Origin: Bordetella ansorpii
GTDB lineage: Bacteria; Pseudomonadota; Gammaproteobacteria; Burkholderiales; Burkholderiaceae_B
DNA length: 64,000 nt
Direction of reading: 5' to 3'
Assembly: GCF_900078315.1 (NCBI RefSeq)
Contig: NZ_FKBS01000025.1
Span: forward strand, 734,171 to 798,170
In this document: piece by piece, positions 51,501 through 60,316 of the stretch
Layout: every line of letters begins with the position of its first letter
Numbering within the stretch: the first letter of the stretch is position 1
The notes under the pieces: model-generated
What the model was told of the DNA's origin: nothing
Seen by the model: the letters and a program-made list of their open reading frames with translations, nothing else
Databases searched by the model: none
Made by a program: the position numbers and the translations under genes

Positions 51501-52000
51501 TGGAACTGCGCGGCGCGCTGGAGCCCTGGCACGTGATGGGCGAGGAAGGCATGATCGGCGGCACCGTGCGCTACGTCGATTCCTCGCTGGAACGCCTGGA
51601 GGTGCGCGTGTCGGGCCTGAACGACAGCCGCTACGTGATTACCGCCAACGGCCGGGCGCTGCCTCTGCAGCCCACGGGCCGCGCGGGCGAATTCGTGGCC
51701 GGGGTGCGCTACAAGGCCTGGTCGCCGCCCTCGGCGCTGCATCCCAACATCCCGGTGCACGTGCCGCTGACCTTCGACATCGTCGACACCTGGTCGCAGC
51801 GCTCGCTGGGCGGTTGCCAGTATCATGTCGAACATCCGGGCGGGCTGAACCCGGGCGTGCTGCCGATCAACGCCTACGAGGCGGAAAGCCGGCGGCTGGC
51901 GCGGTTCCAGAGAATGGGCCATACGCCGGGACGCCTGAACCCCGAGCCGGCCGTACCGGGCCGCGAGTTCCCCTTCACACTGGACTTGCGGCACGACTGA
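48551..52000 (+). CDS. Large transglutaminase-like protein with C-terminal DUF2126
   Basis: 1149 aa, GTG start after CGGAGAG. The N-terminal 300 residues repeat the transglutaminase fold: VALKHVTQYRYDRLVSLSAQ, Cys180 in AAGSCRDSGWLL, His229 in LHAWCEVFLPGAG, Asp245 in GLDPTSGL. The remainder is DUF2126, with QGGEPTFV, HFGQGKWYPGEQLPRWALS, MVDGKHTGTGGGNHFVLGG and a glutamine-synthetase/amidoligase-like region. A Gly/Asn-rich linker (about residues 599-626) divides it. Together this looks like a combined peptide-ligating and hydrolysing enzyme. Confidence 0.88.
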   Translation: MTIHVALKHVTQYRYDRLVSLSAQVLRLRPAPHCRTPILSYSLTIEPSEYFLNWQQDPYSNYLARLNFPGRTREFKITVDLVAEMAVYNPFDFFLESSAENYPFQYGDELARDLAPYLKPDPVTPLLADFLSRVDASEQRTVDFLVGLNQQVHKEIRYLIRMEPGVQTPEETLSRAAGSCRDSGWLLVQALRHLGLAARFVSGYLIQLTPDVKSLDGPSGAESDFTDLHAWCEVFLPGAGWIGLDPTSGLLAGEGHIPLAATPEPGSAAPVTGAVDECEVEFDHAMEVTRIFESPRVTKPYSAEQWQAIKDLGHHIDDALDRQDVRLTQGGEPTFVATTDRDAAEWNTAALGPTKRGYAIELVQRLRERYGSGGFLHFGQGKWYPGEQLPRWALSVYWREDGQPCWADPSLFADERRPGRHTEADARRFILELCAQLGLPADHVQPGYEDVFYFLWRERRLPVNVDPFDARLDDELERDRLRRVFEQKLDKVVGYALPLKRGEGPALGGPSWVTGPWFFREERMYLFPGDSPMGYRLPLDSLPWVSDTDRPTVLDRDPFDARRPLPGLAELRPQQRGLAANVGHPGSASSTVRGDAANAAGHRGGNGNGAGTGAGQGTPGGQGPGSAHDIPLDRRPDRFESASWITRTAMCAEARNGVLYVFMPPLQRLEDYLELLAAVETTTARLGLRIVLEGYQPPRDPRLKVLQVTPDPGVIEVNIHPASNWDELVDHTEFLYEAAFQTRLCPEKFMVDGKHTGTGGGNHFVLGGKTPADSPFLRRPDVLISLLSYWVNHPSLSYLFSGLFIGPSSQAPRIDEARNDQILELEIAIQEIRKQLDRNGGQVPPWMIDRALRNVLIDVTGNTHRAEFCIDKLYSPDGPTGRLGLLELRAFEMPPHAQMSLAQQLLLRGLLAHFWKTPYAARLSRWNTALHDRFMLPAFVRMDFEDVIADLNEAGYAFDAAWFAPHFEFRFPLYGDIAARGMQLELRGALEPWHVMGEEGMIGGTVRYVDSSLERLEVRVSGLNDSRYVITANGRALPLQPTGRAGEFVAGVRYKAWSPPSALHPNIPVHVPLTFDIVDTWSQRSLGGCQYHVEHPGGLNPGVLPINAYEAESRRLARFQRMGHTPGRLNPEPAVPGREFPFTLDLRHD

Positions 52001-52048
52001 TCCGGGGCCGGGCCCGATACGCCCGGCCTGCCGACTTTACGTACCGCC

Positions 52049-54670
52049 ATGCCGCAGTTGCTTTTCCAGACCGATCCTTCACGCGACGTCGCCTCCCTGG
52101 CGGCGCACGCGGCCCTGCCGCAACGTCCCGGGCACTACGACGAACTGCGCGTGCCCGCCGATGCCGAAAGCGGCGGCGGCACCGTGCTGCGCCCGTCCTG
52201 GGCGCGTTTCTTCGAACTGCTGGGCACCGACGGCTTCGGTGAACTGGATCACCGCGCCGACCACGTCGCCCGCCAGATCCGCGAGAACGGCACCACCTAC
52301 AACGTGTATGCCGACGCCAATGGACGCTCTCGTCCCTGGTCGCTGAACCTGCTGCCCTTCATCATCGACGACGCCGACTGGCGCGTCATCGAGCAGGGCC
52401 TGTCGCAGCGCGCGCGTTTGCTCAACCGGCTGCTGGCCGACGTGTACGGCCCGCAGACGCTGCTGGAAGAAGGCCTGCTGCCGCCCGCGCTGGTGCATGG
52501 CCACCCCGGCTATCTGCGGCCCTTGCGCGGCCATCTGCCGCCGGGCGGCATCTACCTGCACATCGCCGCCTTCGACGTGGCGCGCGCCCACGACGGCGGC
52601 TGGTGGGTGGTCTCGCAGCGCACGCAGGCGCCGTCGGGCCTGGGATACCTGCTGGAGAACCGCCTGAGCATCTCGGGCCAGTTTCCCGATGCCTTCAAGG
52701 AACTGCGCGTGCAGCACCTGGCGGCCAGCTACCGCGGCCTGGTGGACATGCTGCACCGGCTCAGCCCCGCCGACCGCACCCCGCCGCGCATCGTGCTGCT
52801 GACGCCCGGCCCCTACAACGAAACCTATTTCGAGCAGACCTACCTGGCGCGCTATCTGGGCCTGACGCTGGTCGAGGGCAACGACCTGACGGTGCGCGAC
52901 GACCAGCTGTTCCTGAAGACGCTGCACGGCCTGGAGCGCGTGCATGCCGTGGTGCGCCGCCTGGACGACGACTTCTGCGATCCGCTGGAGCTGCGCAGCG
53001 ACTCCGCGCTGGGCGTGCCGGGACTGCTGCAGGTGATGCGCGCCGGCAACGTGCTGGTGGCCAACTCGCTGGGCACCGGCTTCCTGGAATCGCCGGCCAT
53101 CAACGGCTTCCTGCCGGCCATCGGCCGCCGCCTGCTGGGCGAAGAGCCGCTGCTGCCCTCGCTGCCTTCCTGGTGGTGCGGCGAGACCGCCGCGCGCGAA
53201 CAGGCCCTGCCGCTCTTGGGCCGCGGCGTCATCAAGGCCACCTATCCGGGCAGCCGCCAGCGCGCGGCCTTCGAGCCGCTGATCGGCAGCGATGCGGGCG
53301 CGGCGGAGCTTGCCGCGCTGCGCGCCCGCATCGAGGCCGACCCCGACGCCTTTACCGTGCAGGACTACCTGCCGCTGTCGCAGGCGCCCACCTGGACGGC
53401 CGGCCACATCGTGCCGCGCGCGGCCATGGTGCGCGTGTTCGCCATCGCCGACGGCGAAGGCGGCTGGCGCATCCTGCCCGGCGGCCTGACGCGCATCGCC
53501 AGCCGCCAGCAGCAGGTGGTGTCGATGCAGCGTGGCGGCAGCAGCCTGGACACCTGGGTCACCACGTCGGGCACGGTGGACCTGTTCTCGATGCTGCCCG
53601 CGCGCATGCATCCGGAAGAGATCGTGCACGCGCGCCGCCCGGTCTCCAGCCGCGCGGCCGAGAATCTGTTCTGGATGGGCCGCTACGCCGAGCGCATCGA
53701 ATGCGACGTGCGGCTGGCCGCGCAGACGCTGACCTGGATCAACGGCGACCTGGACAACCCCGAGCCCGTCTTCGACGCGCTGGCCGGCCTGTGCGTGCGC
53801 GGTGGACTGGTGCCGGCAGCGCTGCCGCGTTCGCTGCGCGTGTTCGAACACACGCTGGTGGCCGAACTGGCCTCGGAAGATCCGCAACGCGGCTTCGGCC
53901 GCAACCTGGCGGCCATGAGCCATGCCGCCGGCCAGATCCGCGACCGCCTGTCGCCGGAACACTGGAACCTGATCGTGAAGGCCGGCGAACGCTACCGCAG
54001 CCGGCTGACCGAGGAAGACGCGCCGGCGGACGGCGTGGAGCCCGAGGCCGGCGAAGACAAGGCGCCCGTGCCGCCGCAGCGCTCGGCGTCGGACGTGATG
54101 CGTGGCCTGCGGCGCCTGAGCCGCCAGTTGTCGGCCATCACGGGCGCGCAGACCGACCACATGACGCGCGACGATGGCTGGCGCCTGCTGACCATCGGCC
54201 GCCATACCGAGCGCCTGGGCGCCATGGCCGGCCTGCTGAAAGCCCTGTTCGTGCAGAACGCCGTGCTGCGCGAAGGCGGCTTCAGCCTGCTGCTGAACCT
54301 GTACGACAGCGCCATCACGTATCGCGCCTATTACCAGGGCCGCCACGAGATACCGGCGCTGTTGAACCTGCTGGTGCTGGACGCGGCCAATCCGCGCTCG
54401 GCGGCGTGCACGCTGGGCCGGCTGCGCGATCATCTGCCGCGCCTGCCGGCCAGCGCGGCAGGGCCTGCCGAAGACCTGCTGGGGTTGCTGCCGCCGCCGG
54501 ATACGGGCTGTTCGCTGGCCGCGCTATGCCAGCGCGGCGACGATGGCCGGTACGACACGGTGCTGACGCTGGCGCATCAGCTGGAGACGGCATCCGGCGC
54601 GCTGTCCGATGAGATCAGCCGGCGGTATTTCAGCCATTCGGCCGAGGCGTTGCAGTCGTTGTCGGCGTAG
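52049..54670 (+). CDS. Circularly permuted ATP-grasp fused to alpha-E domain
   Basis: 873 aa. The N-terminal ATP-grasp part has RPWSLNLLPFIIDDADWRVI, GLGYLLENRLSISGQFPDAF, VRRLDDDFCDPLELRSDSAL and GVIKATYPGSRQRAAFEPLI. Compared with the stand-alone paralogue at 45239 the KEVHGAGGYGM loop is replaced by KATYPGSRQ, so ATP handling may differ. The alpha-E part begins at about residue 530 with SSRAAENLFWMGRYAERIEC. The fusion shows directly that the two functions cooperate. It lies 48 bp after the large transglutaminase and ends the first half of the system. Confidence 0.88.
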   Translation: MPQLLFQTDPSRDVASLAAHAALPQRPGHYDELRVPADAESGGGTVLRPSWARFFELLGTDGFGELDHRADHVARQIRENGTTYNVYADANGRSRPWSLNLLPFIIDDADWRVIEQGLSQRARLLNRLLADVYGPQTLLEEGLLPPALVHGHPGYLRPLRGHLPPGGIYLHIAAFDVARAHDGGWWVVSQRTQAPSGLGYLLENRLSISGQFPDAFKELRVQHLAASYRGLVDMLHRLSPADRTPPRIVLLTPGPYNETYFEQTYLARYLGLTLVEGNDLTVRDDQLFLKTLHGLERVHAVVRRLDDDFCDPLELRSDSALGVPGLLQVMRAGNVLVANSLGTGFLESPAINGFLPAIGRRLLGEEPLLPSLPSWWCGETAAREQALPLLGRGVIKATYPGSRQRAAFEPLIGSDAGAAELAALRARIEADPDAFTVQDYLPLSQAPTWTAGHIVPRAAMVRVFAIADGEGGWRILPGGLTRIASRQQQVVSMQRGGSSLDTWVTTSGTVDLFSMLPARMHPEEIVHARRPVSSRAAENLFWMGRYAERIECDVRLAAQTLTWINGDLDNPEPVFDALAGLCVRGGLVPAALPRSLRVFEHTLVAELASEDPQRGFGRNLAAMSHAAGQIRDRLSPEHWNLIVKAGERYRSRLTEEDAPADGVEPEAGEDKAPVPPQRSASDVMRGLRRLSRQLSAITGAQTDHMTRDDGWRLLTIGRHTERLGAMAGLLKALFVQNAVLREGGFSLLLNLYDSAITYRAYYQGRHEIPALLNLLVLDAANPRSAACTLGRLRDHLPRLPASAAGPAEDLLGLLPPPDTGCSLAALCQRGDDGRYDTVLTLAHQLETASGALSDEISRRYFSHSAEALQSLSA

Positions 54671-54706
54671 GCGCGGCCTGGCACGCAAAAAAATTTCCAG
54701 ATCGCT

Positions 54707-54732
54707 GTAACCCGTTCTCCCGTTGCGTCGAA
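54707..54732 (+). promoter_or_regulatory. SigF-type ECF promoter, GTAACC-N16-CGAA
   Basis: GTAACC (54707-54712), 16-nt spacer, CGAA (54729-54732). This equals the consensus reported for Caulobacter SigF, the orthologue of the sigma factor at 57953. It lies 53 bp before bufA1. Transcription would start near 54739, where a perfect 8-9-bp hairpin (54740-54760) begins. Confidence 0.88.
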
Positions 54733-54739
54733 CTAGTCT

Positions 54740-54760
54740 AGGTATCCACGATGGATACCT
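54740..54760 (+). promoter_or_regulatory. 5'-terminal hairpin of the bufA1 transcript
   Basis: AGGTATCCA-CGA-TGGATACCT, a perfect 9-bp stem that begins at the predicted transcript start. It may protect the mRNA from 5' decay or tune expression of the abundant bufferin. Confidence 0.55.
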
Positions 54761-54784
54761 CGTCCTTCACTACCGGAGAACTCC

Positions 54785-55096
54785 ATGTCCGCGAAAACCG
54801 TCGTCACCTCCGCCGTCCTCGCCAGCGCCTTTGCTGGCGTCTTCGCCTCCTTCGCCAACGCCGCGCCCCTGACCAAGGAAGAAGCCAACGCCGCGATCGC
54901 CGCAAAGAAAGAAAAATGCTATGGCGTCGCCCTGAAGGGCCAGAATGACTGCGCCGCCGGTCCCGGCACGACCTGCCAGGGGACGTCCACCATGGATTAC
55001 CAAGGCAATGCCTGGAAATTCGTGCAAGGCGGCACGTGCACGAGCATCCAGGTGCCCGGCGGCGGCCACGGCTCGCTCACCCCGATCAAGTCCTGA
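54785..55096 (+). CDS. bufA1: BufA1-type bufferin precursor (DUF2282)
   Basis: 103 aa. The signal peptide [20 protein letters not shown] ... ANA is followed by a mature part with four cysteines: [37 protein letters not shown] and QGGTCTSI. This is the DUF2282 pattern. Bufferins are copper-binding ribosomal peptides whose cysteines are modified by the neighbouring DUF692 enzyme before export. The ribosome-binding site CCGGAGAAC is 5 nt before the ATG. It is first in the SigF-type operon. Confidence 0.9.
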   Translation: MSAKTVVTSAVLASAFAGVFASFANAAPLTKEEANAAIAAKKEKCYGVALKGQNDCAAGPGTTCQGTSTMDYQGNAWKFVQGGTCTSIQVPGGGHGSLTPIKS

Positions 55097-55109
55097 TCCG
55101 GGGCGTCCC

Positions 55110-56024
55110 ATGACCGCCCCTGCGTACACTCCGGCCAGCCAAGACGGCCTGTCACTGGCGCAGGGGCAGCCGAGCGCCTTGGCCGGCGCGGGATTCAAGC
55201 ACCAGCACCTGCCCGATATCCGCGCGGCCGGACCGGAAGTCGACTTCTTCGAAATCCACGCCGAGAACTACATGGGGGCGGGCGGACCTGCCCACCTGAT
55301 GCTGGCGACCCTGCGCCAGGCCTATCCGGTTTCGGTCCATGGGGTGGGCATGTCCATCGGCGGCCTGGATCCTCTGGACGCGGCGCACCTGGCGCGCCTG
55401 CGTGATCTGGTGCGCCGCTGCGAGCCCGTGCTGGTCTCGGAACACCTGGCCTGGTCCTCGCACGGCGGCACCTTCTTCAACGACCTGCTGCCCGTGCCGT
55501 ACACCGAAGCCACGCTGCACAGGGTGTGCGATCACCTGGATCAGGTACAGGACGTACTGCAACGCCGGGTCCTGCTGGAAAACCCATCCACATACGTCGA
55601 GTTCGCGTCATCGACGCTGCAGGAAACCGAATTCCTGCTCGCCGTGGCCCGGCGTACGGGCTGCGGACTGCTGCTGGACGTCAACAACGTCTTCGTATCG
55701 GCCGCCAACCACGGCTATTCGCCCTTCGCCTATCTGGACGCCTTCCCCATGGCGCACGTGCAGGAGATGCACCTGGCCGGCCACCGTGCCGCCCACGATG
55801 ACGACGCAGCACCCCTGCTGATCGACAGCCACGACTGCACGGTTGCCGAGCCGGTCTGGCAGTTGTACCGATATGCCATCGGCCTTGCCGGCCCCCGGCC
55901 GACCCTGGTGGAATGGGATAGCGCGCTGCCGGCCTGGAGCGTGCTGCGGGACCAGGCATTGGCGGCCCGCCGCATCATGATGCAGGCCAGTCCAAGAACG
56001 ATGCCGCAGGCAGCGTATGCATAA
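55110..56024 (+). CDS. bufB: BufB: DUF692 multinuclear non-haem iron oxidase (MNIO)
   Basis: 304 aa. A TIM-barrel with metal ligands in FFEIHAENYMGAGG, PVSVHGVGMSIGG, VSEHLAWSSHGG, LENPSTYVEF, LLLDVNNVFVSAANHG, QEMHLAGHR, IDSHD and LVEWDSALP. MNIO enzymes modify cysteines in ribosomal peptides; the bufferin type makes thiooxazoles. The protein partner needed for substrate recognition is BufC, whose gene overlaps its 3' end by 8 bp. It is cytoplasmic. Confidence 0.92.
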   Translation: MTAPAYTPASQDGLSLAQGQPSALAGAGFKHQHLPDIRAAGPEVDFFEIHAENYMGAGGPAHLMLATLRQAYPVSVHGVGMSIGGLDPLDAAHLARLRDLVRRCEPVLVSEHLAWSSHGGTFFNDLLPVPYTEATLHRVCDHLDQVQDVLQRRVLLENPSTYVEFASSTLQETEFLLAVARRTGCGLLLDVNNVFVSAANHGYSPFAYLDAFPMAHVQEMHLAGHRAAHDDDAAPLLIDSHDCTVAEPVWQLYRYAIGLAGPRPTLVEWDSALPAWSVLRDQALAARRIMMQASPRTMPQAAYA

Positions 56025-56802
56025 CGTCCCCCCGCGCGACAGCGCCTGCCCGCACGCGGACTTCGCCCGGGGCCTGATGGCCCCCCGCCAGCCGGTGCCC
56101 GCCGACGTGGTCGCGCATGCCGGCCGGGACGTGACCGATCGCTACAACGTCTACCGGAACAACGTGATGGCCAGTCTGGTCGACGCCCTGGCAGCCATTT
56201 ATCCGGCGACGCAACGTATCACCGGCGTGGATTTCTTCCGCGCCATGGCGCGGTTCCATGTCCGGGCCTGTCCGCCCCGTTCCCCGTTGCTGTTCGAATA
56301 CGGACGGGATTTTCCGGCCTTCGTCGAGTCCTACGAATACGCGCGCGACATGCCCTGGCTGGCCGACACGGCACGCATCGAGCGTGCCTGGCTCGATGCC
56401 TACCATGCGGCCGACGCACCCGTCCTGGACGCTGGGGCCATTGCGGCCATCGAGCCGGCCGACTTGCCGGATATCCGGTTTCGCCCCCACCCCGCCGCCA
56501 GGATCGTGCAGTCACGCTTCCCGGCCTTGTCCATTTTCACCATGAACAAGCGCGACGGCGACGTCACGCCGATCTGCTCGGACGAGGCCGAGGACGCCCT
56601 GGTGACCCGGCCTGCATACGAGGTGCTGGTGTCTCGTCTGCCCGCGGGCGGAGCGGCCTTTCTCTCTTCGCTGATGAGCGGTGCGCCCTTGGCCGCGGCA
56701 GCAGCCGACGCCTATGGGCAGGCTTCCGACTTCGATCTGCAGGGCAACCTGGGCGGCATGCTTGCCTGCGGCGTGTTTACCTGCCTGGCTTACAAGGAGT
56801 GA
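56017..56802 (+). CDS. bufC: BufC: DUF2063 partner protein
   Basis: 261 aa. [20 protein letters not shown] with [19 protein letters not shown] and [21 protein letters not shown] is the DUF2063 N-terminal domain, with the [19 protein letters not shown] block. The C-terminal half ([20 protein letters not shown]) is the usual winged-like region. It acts as the substrate-binding partner of BufB. Its start overlaps bufB and its end overlaps the DoxX gene (4 bp), indicating coupled translation. Confidence 0.9.
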   Translation: MHNVPPRDSACPHADFARGLMAPRQPVPADVVAHAGRDVTDRYNVYRNNVMASLVDALAAIYPATQRITGVDFFRAMARFHVRACPPRSPLLFEYGRDFPAFVESYEYARDMPWLADTARIERAWLDAYHAADAPVLDAGAIAAIEPADLPDIRFRPHPAARIVQSRFPALSIFTMNKRDGDVTPICSDEAEDALVTRPAYEVLVSRLPAGGAAFLSSLMSGAPLAAAAADAYGQASDFDLQGNLGGMLACGVFTCLAYKE

Positions 56803-57305
56803 TGATGCAATATACCAACCCGAACGGCGGGCAGGAGCTTGCCCTGCGACGCAATCCCCTGCTGGCCGGCAGCCAGCTCCTGCACCGCTTTGCCGCGCCT
56901 TGGCTCGCCCCGCTTCTGATGCGCCTGGCGCTGGCCGTGCCGTTCTGGAAATCGGGCATGTTGAAATGGCAAGGCTTTCTGCAACTGAACGACACCGCGA
57001 CCGCGTTGTTCGAGGACTTCCAGCTTCACTTGCCAGGGGGGCCCTATCCCTACCCCCACCCGGAACTGTTCGCCTTCCTGTCCGGATGCGCGGAGATCGC
57101 TCTGCCTGTTCTGCTGGTGATAGGTTTCGGTACGCGTCTCGCAGCCTTGGCGTTGCTGTTGATGACTTGCATCATCCAGGTGACGGTGCCCGATGGCTGG
57201 CCCGTGCACCTGACCTGGGCGGCCCTGGCGCTCGGCATCGCCGCGTGGGGTCCCGGCAAGGCGAGCATCGACGGCTGGCTGGGCAGCCTGCGGCCGCGCC
57301 ACTGA
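56799..57305 (+). CDS. DoxX-family membrane protein
   Basis: 168 aa with four predicted helices (about [71 protein letters not shown]). [20 protein letters not shown] matches DoxX proteins that commonly end bufferin operons. Its function is unclear; a redox or export role at the inner membrane has been suggested for the family. ATGATGATG start overlaps bufC. Confidence 0.85.
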   Translation: MMMQYTNPNGGQELALRRNPLLAGSQLLHRFAAPWLAPLLMRLALAVPFWKSGMLKWQGFLQLNDTATALFEDFQLHLPGGPYPYPHPELFAFLSGCAEIALPVLLVIGFGTRLAALALLLMTCIIQVTVPDGWPVHLTWAALALGIAAWGPGKASIDGWLGSLRPRH

Positions 57306-57317
57306 CGCACGGCCGCC

Positions 57318-57959
57318 ATGCAGACCCAGGATCTCATCTCCCGGCTGGCGACGGACCTCGCGCCCGTCAGCCCCAACGCCGTGTCCAGGGCGCTCAATCG
57401 CGCATTGGTGCTGGGACTGGCGGGCAACACGGCGGTGCTGGCGGGGGTCTACGGCATCGGCAGCGACATGCCGGAGCAGATGCTGACGGCGGGCTTCTGG
57501 ATCAAGCTCGCGTTCCCGCTGGGAACGATCGCGGCCGCGCTGACCTTGGCCGACCGGCTGGCGCGCCCGGGATATCCGTCGCGCAGGGCTTGGCTGAAAG
57601 CGCTTGCGCCGGTCGCCGCCATGCTGGCGGTCACGGTCGCGCTGAAAATGGCCACGCCGGCGGAATTGCGCCTGAGGCTACCGCTCGGAGAAACCGGCAT
57701 CGGAGGCTTGGCGGGTATCGTATTGCTGTCGCTGCCCGCCTTGGCCGCCGCCATGCACGCGATGAAACGCCTGGCGCCCACGCGCCTGGCGCTGACCGGC
57801 GCGGGCATCGGCCTGCTGGCTGGCGCACAGGGCGTGTTCGTGTATACGCTGTTCCGGCCGGCCTCTCCCTGGTTCATGGTGGACGCATGGCATGTCTGCG
57901 CAATACCTGCCGTAATGGCCATAGGGACCATCCTGGCGCCGAGGATACTGCGATGGTGA
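57318..57959 (+). CDS. NrsF-type anti-sigma factor paralogue 1 (DUF1109), lacking the sensor cysteines
   Basis: 213 aa with about six membrane helices. [60 protein letters not shown] and [20 protein letters not shown] place it in DUF1109/NrsF. Family members hold the ECF sigma factor at the membrane and release it on metal stress through two conserved cysteines (DCP and HCPE segments). Both are replaced here (GGLAGIVLL and TLFRPAS). It may bind the sigma factor without sensing, or use another signal. The sigma gene overlaps its 3' end. Confidence 0.85.
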   Translation: MQTQDLISRLATDLAPVSPNAVSRALNRALVLGLAGNTAVLAGVYGIGSDMPEQMLTAGFWIKLAFPLGTIAAALTLADRLARPGYPSRRAWLKALAPVAAMLAVTVALKMATPAELRLRLPLGETGIGGLAGIVLLSLPALAAAMHAMKRLAPTRLALTGAGIGLLAGAQGVFVYTLFRPASPWFMVDAWHVCAIPAVMAIGTILAPRILRW

Positions 57960-58525
57960 TGCACTCACGACAAGCCCCGCCGGCAGCCGCCGAACTGCGC
58001 TTGAAGGCGCTGTTCCTCGCGGGGCTGGACGGCGACGCCCGCGCGTATCATGCGTTTCTGCAGGCATTGGGCGCGCACCTGCGGGCCTACCTGCGCAAGC
58101 GGCTTTTCCGCATGCCCGACGACATCGAGGATATCGTGCAGGAGGTCCTCATCGCGGTCCACAATGGCCGGCACACCTATCTTGCCGACCAGCCCTTGAC
58201 CGCCTGGATCCACGCCATTGCGCGTTACAAGGTCACCGACTTCCTGAGGCGGCGCGCGCAGCGGGAAGCGTTGCATGACCCGCTGGACGACGATGCCGAC
58301 ATTTTCTCGGAATCCGATGAAGAGGCCGCCATGGCGCGGCGCGATGTCGAGAAGCTGCTGGCCGGGTTGCCTGACCGGCACCGCCTGCCCCTCGTCCACG
58401 TCAAATTGCAAGGACTCTCCGTGACCGAAACGGCGAAACTTACCGGGTTTTCCGAATCCGCGGTCAAGGTGGGCATACACCGCGGACTCAAATCCCTTGC
58501 CGCAAAAATGCGGGGTGCATCATGA
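57953..58525 (+). CDS. ECF-type RNA polymerase sigma factor (SigF group)
   Basis: 190 aa. Region 2 is [20 protein letters not shown], then [35 protein letters not shown]. Region 4 is [40 protein letters not shown] and [12 protein letters not shown]. It belongs to the group linked to NrsF anti-sigma factors and bufferin genes. It overlaps both neighbouring anti-sigma genes (7 bp and ATGA). Predicted target: the GTAACC-N16-CGAA promoter upstream of bufA1, hence its own operon. Confidence 0.9.
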   Translation: MVMHSRQAPPAAAELRLKALFLAGLDGDARAYHAFLQALGAHLRAYLRKRLFRMPDDIEDIVQEVLIAVHNGRHTYLADQPLTAWIHAIARYKVTDFLRRRAQREALHDPLDDDADIFSESDEEAAMARRDVEKLLAGLPDRHRLPLVHVKLQGLSVTETAKLTGFSESAVKVGIHRGLKSLAAKMRGAS

Positions 58526-59163
58526 AGACCGACGACGTCATTTCATTTCTTGCGGCCAATGCCGGACCCACGCGCCGGCCCCGCGCAGAGGGCCGGTTCG
58601 GCCTGGCAACCGCCCTGGGCGGAGTCGCCGCGGCCCTGATGGCCGCGCTGATCTTCGGCATCAGACCCGATATTGCCGGGATCGCCGGCACGCCGCTGTT
58701 CTGGGCGAAGGTCGCGTTCCCTGCCGTCCTCGCCGCCCTTGCGTTGTGCATCGCAGCCCGGCTGTCGCGCCCGGGCCTCTCTGCCGGCGCGTGGTGGCTG
58801 ATGCTTGCGGTGCCCATCCTGATCCTCTGGATAGCCGCTGCCATGAGCGTCGCGCAGGCGCCCGCCTCCGAACGCCTGGCCCTGGTGATGGGAACGTCCT
58901 GGCGCGATTGCCCGTTCAACATCCTGCTGCTGTCCGTGCCGGCTTTCATCGCCACATGCCGAGCCATGAAAAGCCTGGCGCCCACGCATCTGCGCGCGGC
59001 GGGCGCCGCGGCCGGCCTGCTTTCCGGCGCGACCGCGACCGTCGCGTACTGCCTGCATTGTCCGGAAATGAGCGTGGCATTCTGGGCGGTCTGGTACGTG
59101 GCCGGCATGGCGGCACCGGCCATCCTGGGAGCGGTGTTCGGCCCCCGGCTGTTGGCATGGTGA
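58522..59163 (+). CDS. NrsF-type anti-sigma factor paralogue 2 (DUF1109), with sensor cysteines
   Basis: 213 aa with about six membrane helices. It has the conserved cysteines in [18 protein letters not shown] and [15 protein letters not shown], and the C-terminal GPRLLAW end typical of NrsF. It should anchor and inhibit the sigma factor and release it in response to metals or oxidants through these cysteines. It begins within the sigma gene stop (ATGA). Equal length and same fold as paralogue 1 indicate duplication around the sigma gene. Confidence 0.88.
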   Translation: MKTDDVISFLAANAGPTRRPRAEGRFGLATALGGVAAALMAALIFGIRPDIAGIAGTPLFWAKVAFPAVLAALALCIAARLSRPGLSAGAWWLMLAVPILILWIAAAMSVAQAPASERLALVMGTSWRDCPFNILLLSVPAFIATCRAMKSLAPTHLRAAGAAAGLLSGATATVAYCLHCPEMSVAFWAVWYVAGMAAPAILGAVFGPRLLAW

Positions 59164-59240
59164 CAGCTGGCAGCCCGGGAAATATGTGAAAATCGACGCG
59201 GCGCAGGCCCCATTTTCCCTATCGCGCTGAACCGGATCCC

Positions 59241-60236
59241 ATGCTTTCCCCGCCCGTCGCCTTTCGCACCCTGGCCGTGGTGCACGAAACCGCCTACCGC
59301 TACGAGGCGCCGGTCGAACTGGCCCATCACCTGGCCTACCTGCGCCCCCGCCACGACGCCTGGCAGACGCTGGACGGCCATCTGCTGCACGTCGATCCCG
59401 AACCCAGCCGCCCGCAGGCCGGCCCCGATGCGCTGGGCAACTGGCGCAACGTCTTCGCCCTGTACGTGCCCCACGAAGCCCTGCTGGTGCGCGCCAGCAG
59501 CCGCGTCACCGTGGCCAACCGCCACGCGGGCCTGGACGCCCAGGCGTGCGCCCCCTGGGAAGAGGCGGCGCTGCGCCTGCGCTACCTGGCGGGCGCGCCC
59601 TATGCGGCCGAGGCCGAGTTCTCGTTTCCGTCCCCGTTCGTTCCCCTGCACGACGAGCTGCGCGATTACGCCCTGCCTTCGTTCCCGCCCGGCCGCCCGG
59701 TGGCGGAAGCGGCGCTGGAGCTGATGCACCGCATCCACGAAGATTTCACCTATGCGCCGGCCAGCACGCAGATCAACACTCCGGTACTCGATGCCTACAC
59801 GCAGCGCGTCGGCGTGTGCCAGGACTTCGCCCACGTCATGATCGGCTGCCTGCGCGCCCTCGGCCTGGCCGCGCGCTACGTCAGCGGTTATCTGGTCTCC
59901 AGGCCGCCTGCGGGCAAGCCGCGGCTGGTCGGCGCAGACGCCTCGCACGCATGGGTTTCGGTGCATTGCCCCGGCCTGGCCATCAACGGCGGCTGGCTCG
60001 ACCTGGACCCCACCAACGATGTGGTGCCGGCGCTCGACCACGTCATCCTGGCCCATGGCCGCGACTATGGCGACGTCACGCCAATGCGTGGCGTCATCCA
60101 CGGCGGCGGCGGCCATCAATTGTCAGTGCGCGTCACCGTGGCGCCCTGGGACGACCTGCCCGACGGCCTGGACCTGCCCGCGGCGTGGCCGGCCGCCGTC
60201 ACCGACGATAACGAGTTGAGCACAGCGGTCACCTGA
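59241..60236 (+). CDS. Transglutaminase-like cysteine protease
   Basis: 331 aa. FRTLAVVHETAYRYEAPVEL starts the N-terminal beta domain. Catalytic Cys193 is in RVGVCQDFAHVMIG, His236 in ASHAWVSVHCPG, Asp256 in LDLDPTNDVVPA. It is more similar in layout to the cytoplasmic transglutaminases of Anbu clusters than to the two upstream copies. It opens the second half of the amidoligase/Anbu system, after the bufferin operon. Confidence 0.9.
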   Translation: MLSPPVAFRTLAVVHETAYRYEAPVELAHHLAYLRPRHDAWQTLDGHLLHVDPEPSRPQAGPDALGNWRNVFALYVPHEALLVRASSRVTVANRHAGLDAQACAPWEEAALRLRYLAGAPYAAEAEFSFPSPFVPLHDELRDYALPSFPPGRPVAEAALELMHRIHEDFTYAPASTQINTPVLDAYTQRVGVCQDFAHVMIGCLRALGLAARYVSGYLVSRPPAGKPRLVGADASHAWVSVHCPGLAINGGWLDLDPTNDVVPALDHVILAHGRDYGDVTPMRGVIHGGGGHQLSVRVTVAPWDDLPDGLDLPAAWPAAVTDDNELSTAVT

Positions 60237-60316
60237 GTTTCCCGGCGCTGCGATACAGTGCCTCTGCCCGGCACGCTTCCTGCTGACCGTGGCGAACCGG
60301 AGGCCCGAGCGACATC

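Noticed and set aside
48500-51994. 1164-codon open frame on the minus strand opposite the large transglutaminase
   Set aside because: It mirrors the real gene; its amino acid composition is that of a GC-rich antisense frame and it has no recognisable domain.
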